A stretch of 64,000 nt of DNA from Parvularculaceae bacterium (lineage in GTDB: Bacteria; Pseudomonadota; Alphaproteobacteria; Caulobacterales; Parvularculaceae): the NCBI GenBank assembly GCA_028280115.1, contig JANQMJ010000020.1, positions 1-64,000 of the forward strand, given 5' to 3'. Below the pieces are notes generated by a model that was not told where the DNA came from, did no database searches, and saw only the letters and a list, made by a program, of their open reading frames with translations. Shown here in pieces: positions 18,237-28,044 of this stretch; position 1 is the stretch's first letter; each line of letters opens with the position of its first letter. The translations under genes and the position numbers were made by a program.

Positions 18237-19442
18237 GTGCGCATGTTGAGGGACAAGATATTCGATTTCTTCGCCGCCGCCAGCCGTCCCAGACTGATCA
18301 AGTCATCGCAGGCGCCCGATCTTGCTTTCCTGCTGCCGCGGGCGCCGCGAAAGATCGACCAGCGCGCCGCGCGCCGGTTCATCGCCGGCCGCCGGGTCCT
18401 CGTCACCGGCGCGGGCGGCACCATTGGCTCGGAGCTGGCCCGTCAGATCGCAGCCTTCGCGCCGGCTCATCTTACATTGCTCGATAATTCCGAATTTGCG
18501 CTTTACGGCATCGATCTCGAACTCAGGGAAGCAGGCTTTGGCCCGATATTGTCATCGGCGCTGACCGATGTCTGCCGGGTCGAACATCTCGAACGCGTCT
18601 TTGAAAACGCCGCGCCGGAAATCGTACTGCACGCGGCTGCGTTCAAACATGTGCCGATCGTGGAGGAAAACCGTTGCGCCGGCGCGCTGACCAATGTTCT
18701 CGGCGCAAAAAACGTCTTTGACGCCGCGATCGAGCACAATACCGAAACCGTGGTCTTCATCTCGACCGACAAGGCGGTCAATCCGACCAGTTTCATGGGC
18801 GCCACGAAACGCATCGCCGAGCTTTACGCCCAGGCGCTCGACGTCGCCCAGAACGAAACCCGTTTCGTCACCGTGCGCTTCGGCAATGTTCTAGGCTCGA
18901 CCGGCTCGGTCGCGCCGCTCTTTACCCGCCAGATCGAAAACGGCGGACCGGTGACCGTGACCCATCCGGAGATCATGCGCTATTTCATGACGACGCGCGA
19001 AGCGGTCCAGCTTGTGCTCCAGGCGTCGAGCCTCGACAGCGGCCAGCAAAGCATCGTCACCCATGACGGGCGGGTGTTCGTGCTCGATATGGGCGAGCCG
19101 GTCAAAATCCTCGATTTCGCCAAACGCATGATCGAAGCCTATGGGTTGAAGCCGGGCGAGGATATCGAGATCAATTTCACCGGCCTTCGGCCCGGCGAAA
19201 AGCTGTTTGAGGAAATCTTTCTCGACACCGACAAGCTCGTCAAAACCGGCGCCGATGGCGTTTTGCTCGCCTCGCCGGCGATGATCGATCTGCCGCTGCT
19301 CACCCCTCGGCTTGAGGATGTGATCGAAAATGCGCTCGACGGCGATCAGCAGGGGCTGGACGAGGCGGTTCATCACCTTGTGCCGGAATTCAGCGCCGCC
19401 GGCGCCGACTCGGCGCGCGCCGGGAATCGGACGAATTCCTGA
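18237..19442 (+). CDS. CapD/FlaA1-like nucleoside-diphosphate-sugar epimerase/dehydratase (soluble short form)
   Basis: A 401-residue Rossmann-fold enzyme with VLVTGAGGTIGSELARQI, the D-x-S pair in LLDNSEFALY, HAAAFKHVPI, ISTDKAVNPTSFMGATKR (catalytic Lys) and the late signature TGLRPGEKLFEEIF. These match the polysaccharide biosynthesis protein CapD family, which acts on UDP-GlcNAc-type sugars (4,6-dehydration or epimerisation). The membrane domain of roughly 600-residue FlaA1/CapD proteins is absent. Translation starts at the GTG at 18237 or the ATG at 18243. It sits between the heparinase-like gene and purH and could contribute to surface glycan synthesis. Confidence 0.88.
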   Translation: MRMLRDKIFDFFAAASRPRLIKSSQAPDLAFLLPRAPRKIDQRAARRFIAGRRVLVTGAGGTIGSELARQIAAFAPAHLTLLDNSEFALYGIDLELREAGFGPILSSALTDVCRVEHLERVFENAAPEIVLHAAAFKHVPIVEENRCAGALTNVLGAKNVFDAAIEHNTETVVFISTDKAVNPTSFMGATKRIAELYAQALDVAQNETRFVTVRFGNVLGSTGSVAPLFTRQIENGGPVTVTHPEIMRYFMTTREAVQLVLQASSLDSGQQSIVTHDGRVFVLDMGEPVKILDFAKRMIEAYGLKPGEDIEINFTGLRPGEKLFEEIFLDTDKLVKTGADGVLLASPAMIDLPLLTPRLEDVIENALDGDQQGLDEAVHHLVPEFSAAGADSARAGNRTNS

Positions 19443-19508
19443 TCGTTGATTTTGTCGCCGGGCGCGCCGGCTTGCGCGTGCGAGGCGTTCCAGAACAGTG
19501 GAGAAGAC

Positions 19509-21092
19509 ATGGCCGATCACCACCCGGCAAAACGGGCCCTGATATCCGTTTCCGACAAAACCGGCGTGATCGACTTTGCGCGCCGTCTCGCTGCGGCAGG
19601 CGTTGAGATCATATCGACCGGCGGCACCGCGGCGGCGCTGCGCGATGCGGGACTTGCCGTGCGCGATGTGGCGGAGGTGACGGAATTTCCGGAAATGATG
19701 GGCGGTCGCATCAAGACGCTGCATCCGCGGGTTCACGGCGGTCTTCTGGCCTTGCGCGACGATCCCGGTCACCGCCAGGCGATGGCCGATCACGCCATCC
19801 CCGAAATCGACCTGCTCGTCGTCAATCTCTATCCGTTTGAGGAAACCGTTGCGCGCGGCGCCGGTTATGACGACAGCGTTGAAAACATCGATATCGGCGG
19901 GCCGGCGATGATCCGCGCCGCGGCCAAGAATCACGCCTTTGTCGGCGTCGTGACCGATCCTGCCGATTACGCCCATGCCGCCGAAGAAATCGAACAGACC
20001 GGCGGTCTTACCCTCGCCTTGCGAAAACGCCTCGCCATGAAAGCGTTTTCCATGACCGCGGCGTATGACAGCGCCATCGCCGGCTGGTTTCGCAAACAAA
20101 CCGGGGATGCTTTCCCGCGTCATTATTCGCTCGCCGGCGCGCTCGCCCAGGAATTGCGCTATGGCGAAAACCCCCATCAGCGCGCGGCGTTCTATATGAC
20201 CGGCGATCGGCGCCCGGGCGTTGCCAGCGCGCGCCAGGTTCAGGGCAAGGCCTTGTCCTACAACAATCTCAACGACACCGACGCGGCGTATGAATTGATC
20301 GGCGAGTTCGATCCCGCCGCGCCCGCCGTTGCGATCATCAAGCACGCCAATCCCTGCGGCGTCGCCGTCGGACCGGACCTTGAGACCGCCTATGAAAAGG
20401 CGTTGCGCTGCGATCCGGTTTCCGCGTTTGGCGGGATCATTGCGGTCAATCAGCCCCTTACCGGACCGATCGCGGAGAAAATCACCGCGATCTTCACGGA
20501 AGTCGTCATCGCGCCGGACGCCGATGACGCGGCGATGGCGGTGTTTGCAAAAAAGAAAAATCTTCGTTTGCTGCTTGCCGGCGCTGCGCCGCGCGCGGAC
20601 GGGGAGGGGTTTTTGATCAGGCCGCTCGCCGGCGGTTTTCTGGTGCAGTCACGCGATGGAACAACGGTTGCGCAGGACGATCTTCGCATCGTGACAAAAC
20701 GCGCGCCGACCGACGGGGAAATGCGCGACATGGCGTTTGCCTTCAAAGTGGCAAAACACGTCAAGTCAAACGCCATCGTCTATGCAAAAGACGGCGCGAC
20801 CGTCGGCGTCGGCGCCGGGCAGATGAGCCGGCTTGACGCCAGCCGCATCGCCGCGCGCAAAGCGGCCGACGCCGCCGAAGCTTGCGGCGCGCCGGCGCCG
20901 CTGACCCAAGGCTCCGCGGTTGCGTCCGACGCTTTTTTTCCGTTCGCTGACGGGCTCTTGGCCGCTGCGGAAGCGGGCGCGACCGCTGTCATTCAGCCGG
21001 GCGGATCGATGCGCGACGATGACGTCATCGCTGCGGCGGACAAAGCCGGCCTCGCCATGGCGTTTACGGGCGTGCGTCATTTCCGGCATTAG
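19509..21092 (+). CDS. purH: Bifunctional AICAR transformylase / IMP cyclohydrolase
   Basis: A 527-residue PurH catalysing the last two steps of de novo IMP synthesis. The N-terminal MGS-like cyclohydrolase domain has [19 protein letters not shown] and [14 protein letters not shown]; the C-terminal transformylase domain has the catalytic KH pair in [12 protein letters not shown] and FFPFADGL near the end. The ATG at 19509 follows GTGGAGAAG; a longer TTG frame at 19446 is not supported. Length is normal. Confidence 0.97.
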   Translation: MADHHPAKRALISVSDKTGVIDFARRLAAAGVEIISTGGTAAALRDAGLAVRDVAEVTEFPEMMGGRIKTLHPRVHGGLLALRDDPGHRQAMADHAIPEIDLLVVNLYPFEETVARGAGYDDSVENIDIGGPAMIRAAAKNHAFVGVVTDPADYAHAAEEIEQTGGLTLALRKRLAMKAFSMTAAYDSAIAGWFRKQTGDAFPRHYSLAGALAQELRYGENPHQRAAFYMTGDRRPGVASARQVQGKALSYNNLNDTDAAYELIGEFDPAAPAVAIIKHANPCGVAVGPDLETAYEKALRCDPVSAFGGIIAVNQPLTGPIAEKITAIFTEVVIAPDADDAAMAVFAKKKNLRLLLAGAAPRADGEGFLIRPLAGGFLVQSRDGTTVAQDDLRIVTKRAPTDGEMRDMAFAFKVAKHVKSNAIVYAKDGATVGVGAGQMSRLDASRIAARKAADAAEACGAPAPLTQGSAVASDAFFPFADGLLAAAEAGATAVIQPGGSMRDDDVIAAADKAGLAMAFTGVRHFRH

Positions 21093-21104
21093 ACGTTGGG
21101 GCGG

Positions 21105-24100
21105 CTATTCGATGGCTTCAATCAGCTCGTCGAACTTGCGCATGAAAAGCGCGAACTTGCCGACCCGGACCGGGCCGCCAAGGTCGAGTTCGGCGACGGT
21201 CGCCTGGAAAAAACCCACCGGCTGATCATAGCATTCGACCCAGCGGGCGAGCAGCCGATCGACCCATTCCGCGGGCGGGCCTTTCGGCTCCGCATCGGCG
21301 AACCTGACGACCGCCTTTGTGAGCCGGCTCTGGCGCAAGGCCAGATCTTCAAGCATCTGACGGACCGCGACCCGGTCGAAATGATCGAGCGGCGGCTCGC
21401 GCCGCGTTTTGTTGAGCAGCCCGTCAATATTGAACAATCGCCCGAGAGCGAAATAAACGCCGCCAACGGCGGGATTGGACCATCCGGTTTCGCCGGCCAG
21501 ATCGACAATCTCTAGGGCGTTTTCCAGCGCCGGCAGGATGGCGGCTTCCTTTGCGACGTCTTCCGGCGCGCCTTTCGCCAGCCAATCGCCATATCGCTCT
21601 TGAAGCGCGCGCGCCGCCTCGTGAGGCAAAATATCCGGCAATGCGTTTTTGAACTCGGCGACCGGCGCGCGATATCGCGTGACCACCGATTTAACGCCCT
21701 GATGAACGATGGCGTCGCGTTCGTTCGGTTCGCTTAACAGGTGAAAGACCTGCTCGCGCAACAGGCTGGCCGCTTCCATATAGAGCGCCAGCTGCAGCGA
21801 TGCGGGGACCTTGTTGTCAAGCGCGTTAACGGCGTCGGCGTATTCGCCGAGATTGTAGATCAGGCGCGCGGACTGATAAGCGAGCGCGACGGTTGGAAAA
21901 TCGACCCCGGTGGTTTCGACCACGCGTTGTGCAAAAGCAACGCCGCAGGTGTCGATGATTTCGTTCGAGATGATCGTTGCAATGATTTCGCGACGCAGCT
22001 GATGAGAAACGACCGGTTTGGTGAAGCCGTGCAGCGCAGCCGGGAAATAATCAAAGAGCTCGCGCTCATAGACCGGATCGTCAGGGGTCGAGGATGCGGT
22101 AAGTTCGTCGAAGATCCACAGTTTTGCATAGGCGAGCAGGACCGCCAGTTCCGGGCGGGTCATGCCGAGTTCTTGCTGTCGCAGCGCCGCGATATCCTCG
22201 GCAAACGGTAAATATTCGACGGTGCGGTTGAGCCGCCCGGCGCGCTCCAGCGTTTTCATGAACCGGACGAGAATGTCGAGATCGGCCGCCGCGGTCGACT
22301 CCATAAGGGAGAGCGCGCGGGTTTGATCGTAATTATGACGTAGAACATGCGCGGCGACATCCTCTTTCATCGAGATCAGGAGATCGTTGCGGTCTTCGGC
22401 TTTGAGCTCAGCCTGCTCGATCGCCGAAGACAGCAGAATCTTGATGTTCACTTCATGGTCGGAGCAGTCGACGCCGGCGGAATTGTCGATCGCATCGGTG
22501 TTGATGCGCCCGCCGCAACGGGCGAATTCGATCCGCGCAAGCTGCGTCAAGCCAAGATTGGCGCCTTCGCCGATCACTTTGGCGCGCATGTCGCGCGCGT
22601 CGACCCGGACTGCGTCGTTAACGCGATCGCCGACCCGCCAGTGTTCTTCATCTTCGGCCTTGAAATAGGTGCCGATGCCGCCGAGCCAGAAAAGTTCGAC
22701 CGGCGCCTTAAGCACCGCTTTGATCAAATCGCTCGGCGTCAGCTTGCTCGCCTCGATGCCGAGCGCGGCTTTGATCTCCGGCGTCAGCGCAATCGACTTC
22801 GCCGAACGGGAAAACACGCCGCCGCCCTTGGAGATGAGCTTTTTGTTGTAATCCTGCCAGGAACTGCGCGACAGCTCGAACAGCCGTTTGCGCTCCTTAT
22901 AGGATTTCGTCGGGTCCGGATCCGGGTCGATGAAAATGTCGCGATGATCGAACGCGGCGACGAGGCGGATCTGCTTCGACAACAGCATCCCGTTGCCGAA
23001 TACGTCGCCGGACATGTCGCCGACGCCCGCAACGGTGAATGGCTCGGCCTGTATATCCTTGCCGAGTTCCCGGAAGTGCCGTTTAACCGCTTCCCAGGCG
23101 CCGCGCGCGGTAATGCCCATGACCTTATGGTCGTAACCGGCCGAGCCTCCGGACGCGAAGGCGTCGCCAAGCCAGAAGCCGTATTCTTCGGAAATCGCGT
23201 TCGCAGTGTCGGAAAACTGCGCCGTGCCCTTGTCCGCGGCGACGACGAGATAGGGGTCGGGATCGTCCCACAAGACCGCGTCCTTGGGCGGCTCGATCTT
23301 GCCCTGAACGATATTGTCGGTGAGATCGAGCAGGCTGCGGATGAAAAGCTTATAGGCTTCGCGTCCTTCTTCGTAGATCGCCGCGCGGTCGTCGGTTTGC
23401 GGCAGCATTTTCGGATAGAACCCGCCCTTTGATCCGGTGGGAACGATGACGGCGTTTTTCACGCGCTGCGCCTTGACCAGCCCGAGCACTTCGGTGCGGA
23501 AATCCTCGCGCCGGTCCGACCAGCGCAGCCCGCCGCGGGCGACGGCGCCAAAACGCAGATGAATCCCGTCGACGCGTGGGCCGGACATGAAGATTTCGCG
23601 ATAGGGACGCGGTTCGGGCAATTCTTCAAGCTGCGCGCTGTCCACTTTGAAGGAGATGTAAGGCTTGGGCGCGCCGTTTTTTTCGCGCTGGTAATAGTTG
23701 GTCCGCGTCAAGGCGGAAAAAAGATTGAAAAACCGCCGGATCACGCGGTCCTCGGCAAGACTTTGCACCTGCTCCAGGGCGGCGAGAATTTGTTCTTTGG
23801 CTTTTTCTGCTTCTTTGCGGCGCTCGCCTTCGTTGCGTGCGCCCGCCGGGTTGAACCGGACGTGAAAGAACGCCACCAGATCGCGGGCGATCGCGGGATT
23901 GTTCAGCAATGCGTCTTCCATATAGGCGTAGGAATAAGCAAAGCCCGCCTGGACATGGTGTTTAGCGGCCGCGCGCAGCAACCAGGCTTCCCGCCAGGTG
24001 ACGCCGGCCGTCAAAACAAGACCATTAAAGCCGTCGTCTTCGGTTCGTCCCTCAAGAACGGCGAGTATCGCTTCTTCGAAAGACTGACTGACATCGTCAA

Positions 24101-26000
24101 GTTCGATCGGCTGCGACTTATTCTGCTCGGCGTGAAAGTCGTGGATCCACATGCCGCCTTTGTCGGTGACGCCGTGCGGCGACACCTGATAGCCGGCTTC
24201 CTGAATGACGCTCAGTCCAAGATTTTCGATCGTCGGAATCAGCCTGGAAAGCGGCAACGGCCCGCCGCGCCGGTAGATTTTCAAGCGCACGACGTGTTTC
24301 TTGTCGCCCGGCGCGCGATAGGCGCGCAGCTTTGTCCTCCGGCCCTTCAACTGCTCCAGCAAACCGATGTCCGCCAGCGTTTCGCGCATCGAAACGCGTT
24401 CCTTGTAGCCGGCGCCGAAGGCTCTTTCGTATTTCTCAAAGAGCGCGGCCGGGGTCGCGCCGCCATTGGCCTGACGCATCGCTTCGAGAAGGTCGTCGCT
24501 CCAGTTGCGGCAGATTGCGCGGATCTGCATCGTCAGTTCCCGTTCGCCCGGCCCTTCCGGCGCGCCCGGCTCAATGCCGATGATGTAATGAACGCGGATC
24601 AGCGCCGCGTCGCCGAAGGACGAGTAAAAGGCCGACACCCGGCCGTTGAAGGTTTGCGCCAGCAGTGCGCCGGTTTGTTCGCGGATTTCGGAATTAAACC
24701 GGTCGCGCGGGATGAAGACCAGGGCGGAGATGAACCGGTCGAACCGGTCGCGCCGCATGAAGAGCTTGACCCGCGGACGTTTGTAAAGGCGCAAAATGCC
24801 GAGACAGGTTTCGCGCAGCGTATCGACGTCGACCTGAAAGAGTTCGTCGCGCGGATAGGTTTCAAGGATGTTGATCAGCGCTTTTTCGTTATGGCCGCCC
24901 GGATTGAAATCCGTCGAATCGACCACCGCTTTGACCTTGGCGCGTATAAGTGGAATATCCGTCGCCGGGCGGTTATAGGCGTCGGACGTAAACAGGCCGA
25001 CAAACCGTTCCTCGCCGGTCACGGAACCGTCCAGCGCATAGGATTTGACGCCGACATAATCCATGTGAACCCGGCGATGAATGAGGGACTTGTTGTTCGC
25101 CTTGGCGACGAGAATGGGTTCGTTGGAATTGAGAAAGGCTTCAACGGCCGGGGAGAGTTCGCCGCTGGCCTGAAATGTGGCTTTTAGGATCCGCCGCGAT
25201 GAATCCTTCAAAATGCCGAGATCCTTTTCCGGATCGTGCACGAATTCGATGGTGCCGTTGTTGTTGGAATAATCGAAATAGCGCACGCCGAGAAAGGCGA
25301 ACCGGTTGTCCCACAGCCATTTCAGAAATTCGATGGCTTCTTTTTGTTCGTCGCTTTTGAGGCCCGGCAGACGCGAACGCTCAAGTTGCGCAATCGACGC
25401 CGCCAGTCTTGCGCGCATCGGCTCCCAGGCGTCAACGGCGGCGCCGACGTCGTCGAGAACCCGGTCGATCTCCTGACGCAGATGTTCTATTTCCTCTTCG
25501 CTGATCGGCGGGTCGGTTTCCGCATGGATCATCGACTCGCGAATATGTCGGCCTTCGCCTTCGGCGGCGCGCTTGCCGTCGGCGTCTCGCACGACGTCGA
25601 CAATGGCGTTGGAGAAAAACGACACCGGCTTGCCCGCGGCGGACAGCGCCGCCGACAGGGAGTCGACCAGAAACGGCTTGTCGTCGGTGACGACGTCAAG
25701 CACCAGCCGCTTGTCGGTCCAGTCTTCGCCGGCCTCAATGCGCAGGGCGACCTTGTTCTCTCCGGGCTTGCGTATCGCAGCCGATTTCCACGCCGCCGCC
25801 GCCCGTTCGAAGAGCGAGGCCGGCTTGGCCCAGATCTTGTCCTCGCCCGTGGCGTAGCGGACAAGCTGCTCCAGATAATTGCTGAAGGCCCGGGTTAGTT
25901 CGCCGCCCCGCGTGAAATCCTGGCGCGATTGTTTCTTGGCGTGATCGACGACCTTTTGGAGGGTTTCATCGTCGACATCGGTAAGCAAACCCTCTGACAT
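21105..26000 (-). CDS. gdhZ: NAD-specific glutamate dehydrogenase, large (about 180 kDa) type
   Basis: A 1631-residue GDH of the large class, oxidatively deaminating glutamate to 2-oxoglutarate with NAD. It has the long N-terminal regulatory region with ACT-like folds and the catalytic core around GGLRWSDRREDFRTEVLG, VPTGSKGGF (substrate lysine) and GVGDMSGDVFGNG, followed by a C-terminal helical domain. In Caulobacter the orthologue GdhZ also links nitrogen metabolism with cell division by acting on FtsZ; whether that holds here is inference. It is a single-gene unit converging with purH, 12 bp between the two stops. Confidence 0.96.
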   Translation of the reverse strand: MSEGLLTDVDDETLQKVVDHAKKQSRQDFTRGGELTRAFSNYLEQLVRYATGEDKIWAKPASLFERAAAAWKSAAIRKPGENKVALRIEAGEDWTDKRLVLDVVTDDKPFLVDSLSAALSAAGKPVSFFSNAIVDVVRDADGKRAAEGEGRHIRESMIHAETDPPISEEEIEHLRQEIDRVLDDVGAAVDAWEPMRARLAASIAQLERSRLPGLKSDEQKEAIEFLKWLWDNRFAFLGVRYFDYSNNNGTIEFVHDPEKDLGILKDSSRRILKATFQASGELSPAVEAFLNSNEPILVAKANNKSLIHRRVHMDYVGVKSYALDGSVTGEERFVGLFTSDAYNRPATDIPLIRAKVKAVVDSTDFNPGGHNEKALINILETYPRDELFQVDVDTLRETCLGILRLYKRPRVKLFMRRDRFDRFISALVFIPRDRFNSEIREQTGALLAQTFNGRVSAFYSSFGDAALIRVHYIIGIEPGAPEGPGERELTMQIRAICRNWSDDLLEAMRQANGGATPAALFEKYERAFGAGYKERVSMRETLADIGLLEQLKGRRTKLRAYRAPGDKKHVVRLKIYRRGGPLPLSRLIPTIENLGLSVIQEAGYQVSPHGVTDKGGMWIHDFHAEQNKSQPIELDDVSQSFEEAILAVLEGRTEDDGFNGLVLTAGVTWREAWLLRAAAKHHVQAGFAYSYAYMEDALLNNPAIARDLVAFFHVRFNPAGARNEGERRKEAEKAKEQILAALEQVQSLAEDRVIRRFFNLFSALTRTNYYQREKNGAPKPYISFKVDSAQLEELPEPRPYREIFMSGPRVDGIHLRFGAVARGGLRWSDRREDFRTEVLGLVKAQRVKNAVIVPTGSKGGFYPKMLPQTDDRAAIYEEGREAYKLFIRSLLDLTDNIVQGKIEPPKDAVLWDDPDPYLVVAADKGTAQFSDTANAISEEYGFWLGDAFASGGSAGYDHKVMGITARGAWEAVKRHFRELGKDIQAEPFTVAGVGDMSGDVFGNGMLLSKQIRLVAAFDHRDIFIDPDPDPTKSYKERKRLFELSRSSWQDYNKKLISKGGGVFSRSAKSIALTPEIKAALGIEASKLTPSDLIKAVLKAPVELFWLGGIGTYFKAEDEEHWRVGDRVNDAVRVDARDMRAKVIGEGANLGLTQLARIEFARCGGRINTDAIDNSAGVDCSDHEVNIKILLSSAIEQAELKAEDRNDLLISMKEDVAAHVLRHNYDQTRALSLMESTAAADLDILVRFMKTLERAGRLNRTVEYLPFAEDIAALRQQELGMTRPELAVLLAYAKLWIFDELTASSTPDDPVYERELFDYFPAALHGFTKPVVSHQLRREIIATIISNEIIDTCGVAFAQRVVETTGVDFPTVALAYQSARLIYNLGEYADAVNALDNKVPASLQLALYMEAASLLREQVFHLLSEPNERDAIVHQGVKSVVTRYRAPVAEFKNALPDILPHEAARALQERYGDWLAKGAPEDVAKEAAILPALENALEIVDLAGETGWSNPAVGGVYFALGRLFNIDGLLNKTRREPPLDHFDRVAVRQMLEDLALRQSRLTKAVVRFADAEPKGPPAEWVDRLLARWVECYDQPVGFFQATVAELDLGGPVRVGKFALFMRKFDELIEAIE

Positions 26001-26128
26001 TGCGTTTCCTGGCCCTTTTGACGGCGTTTTTTAGGACGCTCTCATAGCGCGAAGAGTTTGACGATGTCTAATGATTTGCAGCGATTTTGGACTAAGCTGC
26101 GCGCCGCGCAGAACCGCCGGTCGGGCCC

Positions 26129-26884
26129 TTATGACACCGCGTTTTGCGTCGCGCCGGCGGGCTTCGCGCCGGCCCTGGCGCGGTCGGCAAGGCTGACTTC
26201 GCGCCGCAAAAACGTCGTGCGCGGATTGCGCCTGCCGGCGTTGCGCGTGATCACCCAGGAGAGGGTGAAAACCACCGCCAATCCGACGACGGCGAGCGAA
26301 CCGGCCAGGAGGAAATAGACCCCATCGCCGGCCCGGGTCGCGGCCAGGAACGGCAAAATGACGGCCGGGGCTGCGAAGGCGGCGGCGCTGGCCAGATGCG
26401 CGGCGTGCAGCGCCGCCGCGCAGAACCCGCCCAATATCGCCAGCGTTAAAACCTGCAGCGCCAATCCCGTCGGCGCGCCCGCCGGGGTCAACAGGATGGG
26501 CGCGGAAGCGAAAACGACGCCGAGCACGCTCAGGCATGACGTGTAGGATGCTCGCCAGCGAAAAGGCCGGCCCGAAATCGCCGCGCCGGCGCGATATTGA
26601 CTGTGAAGGCGCCGGCATACCCAAAGCGCGCAAACCAGCATCACCGACCAGGCGACGGCGCGGGCGGGATAGGCGCGTCCGGCGGCGACAGCGATGAAAA
26701 TAGCCACGCCAGCGACGACCGCGAGGCCCGCAGCGCTCCAGCGCGAAAGGATATCGATGAGTTCGAGCAAGGCCGCGCGCGAGCGCGCCTTGGGCTTGCG
26801 GTCCTGGTCCCGCAGAGGCGCTTCCTGAGCGAGTCTTTGCAGCTCGCGAACGTCTTTGTCTTTTATATCGCCGCGCCAGGCCAA
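26129..26884 (-). CDS. Multi-pass membrane protein of unknown function, probable CtrA target
   Basis: About 251 residues: a charged N-terminal region (DIKDKDVRELQRLAQEAP) then at least five hydrophobic segments, for example SAAGLAVVAGVAIFIAVAAG, AVAWSVMLVCALWVCRRL, VLGVVFASAPILLTPAG, LQVLTLAILGGFCAAAL and FLLAGSLAVVGLAVVFTLSW. The first Met-capable codon is a TTG at 26938, but it overlaps the CtrA box; I prefer the TTG at 26884, which has AAGGGCGG upstream. No family recognised. The CtrA site 47 bp upstream of this start suggests cell-cycle-regulated expression, either activated or repressed. Confidence 0.65.
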   Translation of the reverse strand: MAWRGDIKDKDVRELQRLAQEAPLRDQDRKPKARSRAALLELIDILSRWSAAGLAVVAGVAIFIAVAAGRAYPARAVAWSVMLVCALWVCRRLHSQYRAGAAISGRPFRWRASYTSCLSVLGVVFASAPILLTPAGAPTGLALQVLTLAILGGFCAAALHAAHLASAAAFAAPAVILPFLAATRAGDGVYFLLAGSLAVVGLAVVFTLSWVITRNAGRRNPRTTFLRREVSLADRARAGAKPAGATQNAVS

Positions 26885-27208
26885 TGCCGTCCGCCCTTGC
26901 TGTGCATGCCGACAAGGGAAGGAGCAATCCTTAACCAAAGGTTAACGGAAGTCTTAATTCGATTTCTATAAAGATTCTTGCAGCAAAAAATGGGACCGCC
27001 GGATCTGTTGCGGGCGAAACCGGCGGCCCCATGCGCTTCGTATTGAGCGCGCCAGGCGAAATGAGTAAGGGGGGACCTGATACACCTCGCCTGATTGTTG
27101 CTCTGAGCGTAGCGGACAGACGACCGTTTCGCCCAAGGCGCGCCGACCATAACCGCCTTGGCGATCTTTGTCCGCCGGATCGGCTTCACACTGGCGTGAG
27201 ACAGGCGC
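26885..27208. other. Intergenic region, no gene seen
   Basis: A 324-bp spacer between the TPR protein gene and the CtrA-box membrane protein gene. I see no convincing coding region or RNA. It carries the CtrA-type site at 26931-26945 near its left end and an AT-rich stretch at about 26950-26990 that could hold the promoter. Confidence 0.6.
26931..26945. promoter_or_regulatory. CtrA-type binding site (TTAA-N7-TTAA)
   Basis: The sequence TTAACCAAAGGTTAA is a perfect full CtrA box (TTAA, seven bases, TTAA) and itself a palindrome. It is the only exact match I found between genes in this window. It sits upstream of the minus-strand membrane protein gene and about 1 kb from the 3' end of the downstream divL gene. 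Confidence 0.65.
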
Positions 27209-27865
27209 CTAGTTTTCCGCTTCGGGATCGCCGAGAAAGACTTCGATAACGACGCCGGTCTGCTGGATGTCTCCACGCAACACGAGGGCGTCGATATTGG
27301 TCGGGTCCAGGCTTAACGCGTTAACGACGTCTTGCGCGGCCGCTTCATAATCGCCAAGCGCGGCAAGCGCCCGGCCGCGAATAACGTAAGCGTCCGCAGA
27401 AACAAAGCCGGCCTTTTCGGCCGCCGTGACCGAAGCGCTGGCCTTTTGCCAACGCTTGCCCGCTGCGAAAACCTTGGCCGCCGTCAGGTGCAGTTCGCCG
27501 GCGTCGGGGACGATGTCGAATGCTGCTGCAATGGCCCTTTCGGCGGCGCCGGTTTGTCCGGCCTCAAGCCAGGCTTCGGCCGCCTCTGCGAGCAGGCGCG
27601 CGCGGATGAAATCATCGCCGGCGTCATTGCGTTCGGCGAGATCTTCAAGACGCGCGGCGCTTAAGGCAGGAAATCCCGCCGCCAGATCGGCGACGGCGAG
27701 ACAATGCCGGGCGTCAGGGCCGCCGCCCAGCATCGCCCATTGCTGGGCGGCGGCCCGGCCGGCTTCGATATCGTCGGCGACCAGCGCCACGCACTCTTCA
27801 TAGCGCGTCTTGCCGGGGTCGGCCTCGGCGACTGCCGCAAGCGCGGCAAGGAAAGCAACCAACAT
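27209..27865 (-). CDS. Exported TPR-like protein
   Basis: A 218-residue protein with a signal peptide (MLVAFLAALAAVAEADPG) and helical repeats of TPR type (AEAWLEAGQTGAAERAIAAAF, GKRWQKASASVTAAEKAG, ALGDYEAAAQDVVNALSLDP). An AGGA sequence lies 9 bases before the ATG. Proteins of this type with a conserved cysteine pair near the N-terminus (YEECVALV and ARHCLAV here) occur near divL in related bacteria, but the function is unknown. The promoter region carries three GANTC sites. Confidence 0.75.
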   Translation of the reverse strand: MLVAFLAALAAVAEADPGKTRYEECVALVADDIEAGRAAAQQWAMLGGGPDARHCLAVADLAAGFPALSAARLEDLAERNDAGDDFIRARLLAEAAEAWLEAGQTGAAERAIAAAFDIVPDAGELHLTAAKVFAAGKRWQKASASVTAAEKAGFVSADAYVIRGRALAALGDYEAAAQDVVNALSLDPTNIDALVLRGDIQQTGVVIEVFLGDPEAEN

Positions 27866-27904
27866 GTCAAAATCCTAAACGGGAAAAATGCGGCGGCATA
27901 GAGG

Positions 27905-27947
27905 CTAGAGTCTTTCGCGTTCCTTCGGAATCGCGATGCGACTCTAG
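27905..27947. promoter_or_regulatory. GANTC cluster within a long imperfect inverted repeat
   Basis: Three GANTC motifs occur within 37 bp (27908, 27928, 27940), sites for the cell-cycle methyltransferase CcrM. They lie in an inverted repeat whose ends are CTAGAGTC and GACTCTAG (27905-27912, 27940-27947), with an inner near-palindrome CGCGTTCC/GGAATCGCG. It is in the 179-bp spacer between divL and the exported TPR gene, 40-82 bp upstream of the latter's start. Confidence 0.5.
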
Positions 27948-28044
27948 TCCTTTGTTTTGTCGCGCTTCTTTTGCGGATAACCGCACACACTTATCCGCGA
28001 AGCGCTCTAGCCGACCGATCATACGCGATATGACTTTTAAATGG

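Noticed and set aside
18891..20345. 484-codon minus-strand frame over the CapD-like and purH genes
   Set aside because: It crosses two real genes on the other strand and has the Arg/Gly/His-rich composition of a GC-rich reverse frame.
23559..25187. 542-codon plus-strand frame inside the glutamate dehydrogenase gene
   Set aside because: Antisense shadow of a high-GC gene. No family motifs, no ribosome-binding site, and the minus-strand GDH is unambiguous.
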